From Nitrospira sp. (GTDB lineage: Bacteria > Nitrospirota > Nitrospiria > Nitrospirales > Nitrospiraceae): a stretch of 9,266 nucleotides of DNA. Shown piece by piece: positions 1 to 6,835 of this stretch. Below the pieces are notes generated by a model. The model ran no database searches. It worked only from the letters and a program-made list of their open reading frames with translations, and was not told the DNA's origin. Both the position numbers and the translations under genes were made by a program. The stretch spans positions 1 to 9,266 of the forward strand of contig JANYEF010000391.1 in NCBI GenBank assembly GCA_025363325.1. Direction: 5' to 3'. How positions within the stretch are numbered: the first letter of the stretch is position 1; each line of letters begins with the position of its first letter.

Positions 1-174
1 TTGCCGGCCATTGCACTGCTGAATGAACATCTGGAAGTCATCAGCGTTGACAACGGCACGGATTACCGCCGCCGTACGCTGGAGCAGGTCAATCTGTACC
101 ACACGCCTTTGGGTGTCAACGCTGATATGGAAATGACGGACACCTTCAACCGTCTGGCTGTCAAAAAGAAGCTT
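1..174. other. Terminal segment of unrelated origin, open on both strands
   Basis: This stretch does not encode NuoM in any frame. On the minus strand, the frame starting with AAG at the HindIII site (174) stays open for 58 codons to the window edge, reading KLLFDSQTVEG, then HFHISVDTQRRVVQID and AVVNADDFQMF. On the plus strand another frame is open across 1-243, with LEVISVDNGTDYRRRTLEQV and so on, before running into what is clearly antisense of nuoM. Either could be a real gene fragment; I recognise neither. The codons look like ordinary bacterial coding DNA. The AAGCTT at 169-174 lies at the break, which suggests a ligation or assembly junction. Confidence 0.6.
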
Positions 175-1337
175 GCGAGCAGAGGGGTCTGTTTGGCCAT
201 GCCGCCGAATGAGCTCAGTTGGGTGCTCTGCTGCCGTGAGTAGAGAAAGCCCGCGATAAAAAACAAACCAGCCGTACTGAACCCCAAGTTGATCATGGTG
301 AGCAGGCTGCCTTGGAGCCCCTGATAGTTCAGGGCAAATAGGCCGATGACCACGAACCCGAGGTGACTAATGCTGCTAAACGCGAGGAGTCGGCGGAAGT
401 CTTGCTGAATCAGCGCCATGATGGCCCCATAGAGAATCGCCGCCAATCCCATCACCATGATGACCGTGACGACGGTCTGACTTTTCGATGCATCCGGGAG
501 CAGCGGAATACTAAACCGGATGAAGCCAAATGTCCCGAGCTTCAGCCCCGCCAGCACCACCGCCATGCCAATCGGGCCTTCGACGAGGGCATCCGGAAGC
601 CAGGTGTGGAATGGGAAGACCGGGGCCTTGAACGCGAAGCCGAGGAAGAGCAGCCAAAAAATGAGGATTTGCTGGCTGAGCGGGATCGGGGCGGAGAGCA
701 GTTCTAGTAAGTCAAACGAGTAGGTCGGCTCCATATGGCGCAACGTCGCCCACTGATGATAATTGAGGTCTAATAGGGCAATACCCACTAACATGAAGAC
801 GCTACCAAGTAAGGTATAGAGTACGTATTTCAGAGACGCGTAGTGCCGCTCCGCTCCTCCGCCCCAAAGTTTGATCAGAAAGTAACTGGGAATGAGCATG
901 AGCTCCCAGAAAACGAAGAACAGGATCAAATCGATGGAGAGGAACACCCCCATCGTGGTCGTTTCGAGCGCGAGGAGCGCCATCATGTAGAGCTTCACTT
1001 GATGGCGGACGGTGTCCCAGGAATAAATAACGATCAGGACCGTGAGGAACGCTGTGAGCCCAACGAAGAGGACACTGATCCCATCGACCGCGAGGTGGTA
1101 GCTGACTCCGAGGGCGGGAATCCACGGCACGTGTTCGGAAAACTGCATGGCAGCCGATTCGGGAGTGAATCGTAAGAGTACGAATACGGAGAGGGCCAAC
1201 TCCACGAGCGCAATCGTCAAGGCGGAGGTCCGGACCATATCCTTGTCGTCAAACAGCCACAGGACGACAGCCCCGATGACGGGAAGAAAAAGAATACAGG
1301 TGAGAATCGGAAAAGTTGATGCCAGTTCTTCTAACAT
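63..1337 (-). CDS. nuoM: NADH-quinone oxidoreductase subunit M, C-terminally truncated by a sequence break
   Basis: Antiporter-like proton-pumping subunit (ND4 type). Residues 1 to about 394 are ordinary NuoM: Glu145 in FFVFWELMLIPSYFLI, Lys237 in GFAFKAPVFPFHTWLPDA, Lys266 in LAGLKLGTF, then DFRRLLAFSSISHLGFV and SSFGGMAKQTPLLASFF. After FFLTA (around position 156) the frame turns into about 30 hydrophilic residues unlike any NuoM and stops at 63. Normal NuoM is about 490-510 residues, so the last ~110, including helix 12 with its conserved charged residue, are missing and are not found in any other frame. This is a join, not a simple frameshift. The ATG at 1337 is preceded in frame by a GTG at 1340; either could start, and neither has a clear ribosome-binding site, so coupling to nuoL is likely. 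Confidence 0.9.
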   Translation of the reverse strand: MLEELASTFPILTCILFLPVIGAVVLWLFDDKDMVRTSALTIALVELALSVFVLLRFTPESAAMQFSEHVPWIPALGVSYHLAVDGISVLFVGLTAFLTVLIVIYSWDTVRHQVKLYMMALLALETTTMGVFLSIDLILFFVFWELMLIPSYFLIKLWGGGAERHYASLKYVLYTLLGSVFMLVGIALLDLNYHQWATLRHMEPTYSFDLLELLSAPIPLSQQILIFWLLFLGFAFKAPVFPFHTWLPDALVEGPIGMAVVLAGLKLGTFGFIRFSIPLLPDASKSQTVVTVIMVMGLAAILYGAIMALIQQDFRRLLAFSSISHLGFVVIGLFALNYQGLQGSLLTMINLGFSTAGLFFIAGFLYSRQQSTQLSSFGGMAKQTPLLASFFLTARRLKVSVISISALTPKGVWYRLTCSSVRRR

Positions 1338-1346
1338 CACAGTACG

Positions 1347-3311
1347 TTATAGTTGCATGATGAGCTGAATAATGACTGCCAACAGGAATAGCCCTGCCAC
1401 AATAATGGCGGCATAATGGTGCACCATCCCGGTCTGCAGCTGTCGCCACTGTCTCGCGACAAGATGGTTGCCATACCCGATTACGTTCAGGCCGCTGTAG
1501 ATCACATATTTCTCCATCCAGGTCGAACCAGCCGCGCTCAATTCGGCTAGCTGCGCGACAGCGCGCACGAGTCCATCGATCACGGTGCGGTCGAACCAGT
1601 CAAGCAGGAGTCCCAACTTCTTGGTCGGCTCCACCAATAACAGGTCATATAGTTCATCGACATAGTACTTGTTGAGCAAAATCCTGTAGGCCGCCTGAAA
1701 CTTTGCGGCCAGGCGATCCGGCGCCGAGAGATTCACGCTATAAAAATAGTGCGCGAGGCCCCAGCCCAGCAAGGCAATCCCTGTGGCAATCATCATGAGT
1801 GTGAGCACGAGTCCGGTACTCGCGTCATGTTCCTCTCCCGTGCCCGCGACCGGTGCAAGGAATTGATGGAGCCAGCCATGTTCAGGGGGGAAACCCAGGA
1901 ACCCACCGAAAATGGACAGCACCCCTAACGCCATGAGTGGAACGACCATCACCATTGGGGACTCATGTACATGTTCCTCGGTATGATGGTCCATGCGCGA
2001 TGCGCCATAAAAGGTCAGATAGATCAGGCGGAACATGTAGAAGGAGGTCAAGAGCGCGCCGATAGCAGCCATGCCATACAGTAGATAGTGGTGATGCGTG
2101 AAGGCATGGGCCAGAATTTCATCTTTGCTCCAGAAGCCTGCCAACGGCGGAATCCCCGCAATGGCGACCGTGCCAATCAGAAACAGTCGATAGGTCCATG
2201 GGATTTTCGAGCTGAGGCCGCCCATCTTTCGAATGTCTTGCTCGCCCGAGAGCGCATGGATCACCGATCCGGCTGAAAGGAACAAGAGGGCCTTGAAGAA
2301 GGCATGGGTCATGAGGTGGAACACGGCAGCCGTATAGGCCCCGATCCCGCACCCGAGAATCATGTAACCGAGCTGGCTCACCGTCGAATAGGCCAAGACG
2401 CGCTTGATGTCCGTTTGCACGAGACCGATGGTAGCGGCAAACAAAGCTGTGAGTCCGCCGATGACGCCGACGATCGTCATGGCCGTCGGCGATAAATCGA
2501 AAATGGCATGGTTCCGCACGATCATGTAAACCCCGGCCGTCACCATCGTCGCCGCATGGATGAGCGCGCTCACGGGTGTCGGGCCTTCCATCGCGTCCGG
2601 GAGCCAGGTGTAGAGGGGGAGTTGGGCTGATTTGCCGACTGCGCCGACGAGTAGACAGAGAGCAATCGCTGTGGCCATGCTCGGAGAGAGTTGCCCGACC
2701 TGGGCAAAGACCTTCGTGTAGTCGAGCGTCTTGAAATTGATGAAGATGAGGAAGATGGCCAGGAGGAAGCCCGCGTCGCCGATGCGGTTCACCACGAAGG
2801 CTTTGGAGGCGGCCTTCGCGGCGGAGACCTTGTTATAGTAATAGCCGATCAATAGATAGGAGCAAAGCCCTACCCCTTCCCAGCCAATGAAGAGCACGAC
2901 ATAGTTGTTCCCCATGACGAGGAGCAACATGGAGACCATGAAGAGGTTCATGTAGGCGAAGAATCGTGTGAATCCCTCTTCCCCATGCATGTAGCCGACG
3001 GAGTAGACGTGAATCAGGAACCCGACTCCCGTGACCACGAGTAACATGATGCACGTAAGCGGATCGACGAGATAGGCCAGATTGATAGTGAGGTCGCCGC
3101 CGAAGATCCATTGATAGGCAATGACTTCATGGGGCGTGCCGGTCCGCAAAATGTCGGCAAATACGCCAATCGTGCAGAGAAATGACAACCCCACCGATCC
3201 CCAGGCAAGCCGGTGCGCGACGTCGTGGGAGTACCGCCGGCCCACGAGTCCATTCAGGATCACGGCTAGCAGGGGGAACAACGGAATGAGTTTTATCAAT
3301 AAGTCGGTCAC
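1347..3311 (-). CDS. nuoL: NADH-quinone oxidoreductase subunit L, with extended lateral helix
   Basis: Distal antiporter-like proton-pumping subunit (ND5 type), 654 residues versus about 610 in E. coli. Key residues are present: Glu145 in GWEGVGLCSYLLIG, Lys227 in VGKSAQLPLYTWLPDAMEGPTPVSALIHAATMV (written here only as its ends: VGKSAQLPL at 225-233 and IHAATMV at 251-257, with His252), and DIKRVLAYSTVSQLGYM further on. The C-terminal lateral helix region begins after YYVDELYD (about residues 549-556). Between VRAVAQLAEL and RQWRQLQTG about 28 residues (roughly 592-619) have no counterpart in ordinary NuoL; a final membrane helix follows. The start is GTG at 3311, one base after the nuoK stop; it gives the normal N-terminus (MTDLLIKLIPLFPLLAV). 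nuoM follows after 6-9 bp. Confidence 0.96.
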   Translation of the reverse strand: MTDLLIKLIPLFPLLAVILNGLVGRRYSHDVAHRLAWGSVGLSFLCTIGVFADILRTGTPHEVIAYQWIFGGDLTINLAYLVDPLTCIMLLVVTGVGFLIHVYSVGYMHGEEGFTRFFAYMNLFMVSMLLLVMGNNYVVLFIGWEGVGLCSYLLIGYYYNKVSAAKAASKAFVVNRIGDAGFLLAIFLIFINFKTLDYTKVFAQVGQLSPSMATAIALCLLVGAVGKSAQLPLYTWLPDAMEGPTPVSALIHAATMVTAGVYMIVRNHAIFDLSPTAMTIVGVIGGLTALFAATIGLVQTDIKRVLAYSTVSQLGYMILGCGIGAYTAAVFHLMTHAFFKALLFLSAGSVIHALSGEQDIRKMGGLSSKIPWTYRLFLIGTVAIAGIPPLAGFWSKDEILAHAFTHHHYLLYGMAAIGALLTSFYMFRLIYLTFYGASRMDHHTEEHVHESPMVMVVPLMALGVLSIFGGFLGFPPEHGWLHQFLAPVAGTGEEHDASTGLVLTLMMIATGIALLGWGLAHYFYSVNLSAPDRLAAKFQAAYRILLNKYYVDELYDLLLVEPTKKLGLLLDWFDRTVIDGLVRAVAQLAELSAAGSTWMEKYVIYSGLNVIGYGNHLVARQWRQLQTGMVHHYAAIIVAGLFLLAVIIQLIMQL

Positions 3312-3312
3312 A

Positions 3313-3615
3313 TTACCACTTCAAAAGATTCATCTCGTCCACGTTCGTGGAGATCTTTCCACGGAACACAACGATGATGATGGCCAGCCCGATCGCCGCT
3401 TCCCCGGCCGCAATGGCGATAACGAAGAGGGCCACCAGTTGGCCCGCCATTGATTCCAGATAATAGGAAAAGGCCACGAGGTTGATGTTTGCTGCGTTCA
3501 ACATAATCTCGACAGACATCAGCACGATGATGAAGTTCCGTCTAATCAATACACCAAGCAGGCCGGTGATAAAGAGCACGGCGCTGACGGCGACATATGC
3601 GCTTAGAGGAACCAT
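3313..3615 (-). CDS. nuoK: NADH-quinone oxidoreductase subunit K
   Basis: Small three-helix membrane subunit (ND4L type), 100 residues, exactly the usual length. Both membrane glutamates needed for proton transfer are in place: Glu36 in MSVEIMLNAANINLVAF and Glu72 in AAGEAAIGLAI, at the same numbering as the E. coli protein. The start is the ATG at 3615 with a GAGG a few bases upstream. The stop TAA (3315-3313) is followed after one base by the GTG start of nuoL, so the two are almost certainly translated together. The C-terminus has a short hydrophilic tail (KISTNVDEMNLLKW). Confidence 0.97.
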   Translation of the reverse strand: MVPLSAYVAVSAVLFITGLLGVLIRRNFIIVLMSVEIMLNAANINLVAFSYYLESMAGQLVALFVIAIAAGEAAIGLAIIIVVFRGKISTNVDEMNLLKW

Positions 3616-3645
3616 AGGCCTCGTGGATTGCGAACCCTAAATCGT

Positions 3646-3673
3646 GAAACGAGGAAGGCAGTCCTGTCGTTTC
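3646..3673. other. Small hairpin in the nuoJ-nuoK gap
   Basis: The 69 bp between nuoJ and nuoK (3616-3684) contain a perfect 7-bp inverted repeat, GAAACGA (3646-3652) and TCGTTTC (3667-3673), with a further possible GGA/TCC pairing inside. There is no T-run, so it is not a convincing terminator. It may be a processing or stability hairpin in the polycistronic message, or chance. No ORF or promoter is evident in the rest of the gap. Confidence 0.4.
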
Positions 3674-3684
3674 CGTCGAACCCC

Positions 3685-4209
3685 TTACCGCGCACGTTTG
3701 TCAGTGATCGGTTTCGGCGTTTTTGCCAACACGATTGCTCCGATGACGGCGCCTAACAGGAACACCCCGACAATTTCGAACTGCAACAGATAATCACTGA
3801 ACATCTTGAGCCCGACCGCGTAGGTATCGCCATCCTGGAGCACTGCCACCGTGGGCGCATCGCCTTTGGCTCCTGCGAAGGGTGAACGGAACAGAAGGAT
3901 CAGCACATACAACGATCCGATGGCTGCCGGAGGCAGAAAGTACAGGTACGTGGAGTGGAAATACCGATCATCGGTCTTTAAGTTCAGGAGCATCAGGACG
4001 AAGAGGTACAAGACGAGGATCGCACCGGCGTATACGATGAGCTGGACAGCCCAGAGAAACTCGGCGTTGAGGAGGATGAAGAGTCCTGAGACGTGGAGCA
4101 ACAGGGTCAGCAGCGCCAGGCCGCAATGCACCGGGTGCTTGAGCGCGACAGTCAAAACGCCCGCCGCAATACTGACCAGTGCGAAATAAGTAAAAAATAC
4201 CAAAACCAT
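3685..4209 (-). CDS. nuoJ: NADH-quinone oxidoreductase subunit J
   Basis: Small membrane subunit of complex I (ND6 type), 174 residues, near the usual 165-185. The first ~90 residues hold three hydrophobic helices with the family pattern HPVHCGLALL, then LLNAEFLWAVQLIVYAGAILVLYLFVLML; the glycine-containing YAGAI sits on helix 3, known as the site of the pi-bulge important for coupling. Two more helices follow, around residues 90-110 and 140-165, with a hydrophilic loop between them. The ATG at 4209 lies 8 bp after the nuoI stop; the ribosome-binding site is weak, so translation may be coupled. The protein ends with a short basic tail (KPITDKRAR). Confidence 0.95.
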   Translation of the reverse strand: MVLVFFTYFALVSIAAGVLTVALKHPVHCGLALLTLLLHVSGLFILLNAEFLWAVQLIVYAGAILVLYLFVLMLLNLKTDDRYFHSTYLYFLPPAAIGSLYVLILLFRSPFAGAKGDAPTVAVLQDGDTYAVGLKMFSDYLLQFEIVGVFLLGAVIGAIVLAKTPKPITDKRAR

Positions 4210-4217
4210 CGATCGAC

Positions 4218-4805
4218 TCAGCCCAGATGCTTGGGTGGTGGTTGAGTCGGCTTCAGCACCGATTGCGGGAAGTAATACCGATATCCCCGGCTTTCCTCAA
4301 CGTTCTGTTCCTGATTATGCGCGTATAAGTATTTTTTTGCATCGTCAAGATGCCGTTCGCCGATTTCGTACAGCCGTTTCTTATCGAACAACAAGGTACG
4401 TTTATCGTGGGTGGAGAACTCATACATTTTCGTCATGGCCAGTGCATTGACGGGACAGGCCTCGACACAGTAGCCACAAAAGACGCATTTCGTAATGTCG
4501 ATGTAAAACTCGCTCGCGAATCGTTGCAGTGGACGCTCCGCATCTTCCGAGCTAATGACCTTGATGCAGCGCGATGGGCAGGCGGCTTCGCAGAGGTCAC
4601 AGCCGACACAACGTTCCTGGTGATCGTCGTAGCGTAAGAGCGCGAGTGCCCCCCGGTGGGTGTCGGGGAGGGTCCGTTGTTCCCGTGGATATTGGAAGGT
4701 GATGGGTTTGTGGAACATGTGCTTGAACGTGACCTTCATGGCGTCCCATATCTCATAGAACAATGCGGCCTGGAGGATTTGCTTTATCAGTGCGGTAACA
4801 CGCAT
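4218..4805 (-). CDS. nuoI: NADH-quinone oxidoreductase subunit I (two [4Fe-4S] ferredoxin-type subunit)
   Basis: Ferredoxin-like subunit that passes electrons from NuoG toward NuoB and the quinone site. In 195 residues it shows two classical motifs: CVGCDLCEAACP (C66, C69, C72, C76) and CVFCGYCVEACP (C107, C110, C113, C117). The N-terminal stretch (about residues 1-40, ending in FQYP) matches the amphipathic segment that lies on the membrane, and RGALAL before the first motif is typical of the family. A basic C-terminal tail with a HNQEQNVEESRGYRYYFP stretch is somewhat longer than in many homologues. The ATG at 4805 has a strong AAGGA (4813-4817) 7 bases upstream, which fixes the start. nuoH, usually located between nuoG and nuoI, is absent: only 20 bp separate nuoI from the preceding stop. 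Confidence 0.97.
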   Translation of the reverse strand: MRVTALIKQILQAALFYEIWDAMKVTFKHMFHKPITFQYPREQRTLPDTHRGALALLRYDDHQERCVGCDLCEAACPSRCIKVISSEDAERPLQRFASEFYIDITKCVFCGYCVEACPVNALAMTKMYEFSTHDKRTLLFDKKRLYEIGERHLDDAKKYLYAHNQEQNVEESRGYRYYFPQSVLKPTQPPPKHLG

Positions 4806-4825
4806 GTGCGCTTCCTTCTCCCCCC

Positions 4826-6793
4826 TTACGCCTTTTCGATCGTCACGCGGGTCCGCTTGAACGAGGGAACTCCCGTCGTCGGATCAACCTGGGCCGCCAT
4901 CAAGTCTTTCACTGGCGGCTCATTGAAATGCTCAGGGAAGAAACAGGTCTGCGGGGCGATGGATTGATCGGGCTGCACCGCTAATTGCATCGAACCGCGG
5001 TCCGACGTGAGACGCACCGTCGTCCCCTCCCCCACCGCGAGCCGTTCCATATCATGGGGATTCATCCTGAGCCGACCGGTATTGGGGGCGATCTTGATAA
5101 GCCCCGGGGCTTCCGTGGACATCTTACCGGAGTGATACAGGATCTGCCCCATCAGCAACGTGAAGGGTCGCTGGTTCTTGGAGTCTATTGGAGCGGAGGC
5201 GCGATAGCGCTCTGCCACTTCAGCTGCATAGCCGTTTGAGAGGTAGTGCTCCACCATCGGGACAACCTTGCGTGGTTGTCCCAGGTTGTAATACCCGGGC
5301 AGCAGCTTCATGATCTCGGCTTGAATATCGTTCGAAGATTCATACTCCCATTGACATCCCAGCGCGTTGGCCATCGCCGTCATGATATGCCAATCCGGCA
5401 AACTTTCCCCGACCGGATCCATGGCCTCGCGGACCCGCAGGACTCGGCCTTCCAGATTGGTGAAGGTGCCGTCCTTTTCCGCGGATGTACAAGCCGGCAG
5501 CACCGCATGGGCCATGCGCGCAGTCTCGGTCAGGAACGGATCCTGGACGATGAGTAACTCCAGTCGATCCAACGCGGCACGGACTTCCATTGATGCGGGC
5601 AACGTGGCGAGGGGGTTTTCTCCGATCACATAAAGCGCGCGGATCTGGCCGCTCTTGCAACGCTTGAGGATCTCAACGAGATTCGCGCCGGATCCAGCCG
5701 CCGGGAGCGTGACGTCCCAGGCCTTGGCAAAACGGTCGCGAGCCACCTGATCGTCGAACGAGGCTTGACCAGGGAGAAATTCAGGCGCGGCACCCATGTC
5801 CACGGCGCCCTGCTCGTTCGGCTCTTCCGTAAGCGTATTCACCCCGCAGCCAGGCTGGCCCAACTTGCCTGTGACCCAGGCGAGGTCAATCAGTTTCAAG
5901 ACGTTCTGATACCCATCGGGCTGGCGAACGATACCTTCAGCGCAGAGGATGATGGATCGGGACGCCTCAGCGAAGATCGCCGCAGTGCCTTTCAAATCTT
6001 CGACCGACATGCCGGCGTGCGCAGCCACCTGCTCCAACGAGACGTGGGCCACGGCGGCCTTCAAGGCCTCGAAGGCCTTCGGGTGCTTCCGGGTGGTGTC
6101 CTCGTCGATCAATCCCAACTCCAGGGTGGCCTTCACGAGTCCGTCGATCACGAGCCCTTCTGTTCCAGGCTTGATCAGAACGGGATGGGATGCGAGCTTG
6201 GCCATGTTCGTGATGGCGGAATCGATGACCACCACCTGCGCGTGATAGACACGAATCGCTTCTTTGATCCGCATGGCCGTGAGCGGGTTTGTCTCCGTAA
6301 TGTTAGAGCCAATGAGCACGATGGCTTTGGCCTTGGTCAGGTCTTCCCAGTCGTTCGGGCTCCGCCCAATTCCCAAAGCGTGCCGGGAGGCATGGACGAA
6401 GTTGAGGTGGCCGTAGCGGGCGCTGCTGTCGAGATGGTTGGTCCGAAACCCGGCGCGCATAAGTTTCTGGAAGAGATACAACTCTTCGTTGGTGCAGCGG
6501 GCGGTTATCAAGCCGGCAATTGCGTCGGGTCCGTGCTTGCGTCGGATTTCGGAAAACCGCTCAACCACCTGATGCATGGTTTCGAGCCAGGGGGTTTCGA
6601 CGAGCTGATTACCTTTGCGAAGGAGCGGTTGCTTCACACGTGCGGCGCTATCGATGTACTCGAACCCAAAACGCCCTCGCACACAGAGCCCGCCGTGCCC
6701 CTTAGCCGTGTCGGCCCGGTCACCCCATTTGTTCTTCCAGGACAGCGGCGAGGTGACGCGGACGACTTCAGCATCCTTGGTCTCAAGGTACAT
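4826..6793 (-). CDS. nuoG: NADH-quinone oxidoreductase subunit G, C-terminal molybdopterin-oxidoreductase-fold part
   Basis: The C-terminal three quarters of subunit G, with the fold of formate dehydrogenase and related molybdopterin enzymes. The ATG-initiated part is 655 residues; with the upstream iron-sulfur part the frame totals about 898 codons, close to the ~900-residue E. coli NuoG. Seen: GLCVRGRFGFEY near residue 36, carrying the fourth cluster Cys and the usual glycine-rich turn; IGSNITETNP near residues 157-166; IGENPLATLP near residue 393; and a C-terminal dinucleotide-binding-like domain from about residue 545. At the position where formate dehydrogenases carry a catalytic Cys or Sec before His, this protein reads SARYGH, so it is unlikely to be an active formate dehydrogenase. 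Starting at 6793 would omit three cluster cysteines encoded just upstream, and no good ribosome-binding site is seen there, so this is probably not a true independent start. It ends 20 bp before nuoI. Confidence 0.85.
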   Translation of the reverse strand: MYLETKDAEVVRVTSPLSWKNKWGDRADTAKGHGGLCVRGRFGFEYIDSAARVKQPLLRKGNQLVETPWLETMHQVVERFSEIRRKHGPDAIAGLITARCTNEELYLFQKLMRAGFRTNHLDSSARYGHLNFVHASRHALGIGRSPNDWEDLTKAKAIVLIGSNITETNPLTAMRIKEAIRVYHAQVVVIDSAITNMAKLASHPVLIKPGTEGLVIDGLVKATLELGLIDEDTTRKHPKAFEALKAAVAHVSLEQVAAHAGMSVEDLKGTAAIFAEASRSIILCAEGIVRQPDGYQNVLKLIDLAWVTGKLGQPGCGVNTLTEEPNEQGAVDMGAAPEFLPGQASFDDQVARDRFAKAWDVTLPAAGSGANLVEILKRCKSGQIRALYVIGENPLATLPASMEVRAALDRLELLIVQDPFLTETARMAHAVLPACTSAEKDGTFTNLEGRVLRVREAMDPVGESLPDWHIMTAMANALGCQWEYESSNDIQAEIMKLLPGYYNLGQPRKVVPMVEHYLSNGYAAEVAERYRASAPIDSKNQRPFTLLMGQILYHSGKMSTEAPGLIKIAPNTGRLRMNPHDMERLAVGEGTTVRLTSDRGSMQLAVQPDQSIAPQTCFFPEHFNEPPVKDLMAAQVDPTTGVPSFKRTRVTIEKA

Positions 6794-6796
6794 CTG

Positions 6797-6835
6797 GCAG
6801 CCGTCCCCGCAGTAGTTACACGTCGTCGTGGTTTA
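6797..6835 (-). other. In-frame TAA plus orphaned CxxCxxxC codons between the two nuoG parts
   Basis: Reading on the minus strand from 6835, the frame of the upstream part gives TAA, ACC, three ACG codons and then eight codons for CNYCGDGC (6820-6797), followed by CAG and the ATG at 6793. These cysteines are three of the four ligands of the [4Fe-4S] cluster at the head of the molybdopterin-fold domain, and no ATG, GTG or TTG in this frame precedes them after the stop. In E. coli NuoG the Trp-x-Met before this motif is followed by six residues and then the first Cys; here the same spacing holds if TAA counts as one residue. A single base change or read error would explain it. Pyrrolysine or selenocysteine use is not expected, since they use TAG and TGA. 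Confidence 0.9.

Noticed and set aside
63..180. Simple frameshift in nuoM
   Set aside because: None of the other minus-strand frames past position 156 resumes NuoM sequence, so one or two inserted or deleted bases cannot restore it.
4826..6793. Formate dehydrogenase or nitrate/nitrite oxidoreductase alpha subunit
   Set aside because: The catalytic Cys/Sec position reads SARYGH, and the ORF continues in frame from a NuoG-type iron-sulfur domain inside a nuo operon.
6833..6835. Stop codon read as selenocysteine or pyrrolysine
   Set aside because: The codon is TAA; those amino acids use TGA and TAG, and no matching RNA element is evident.
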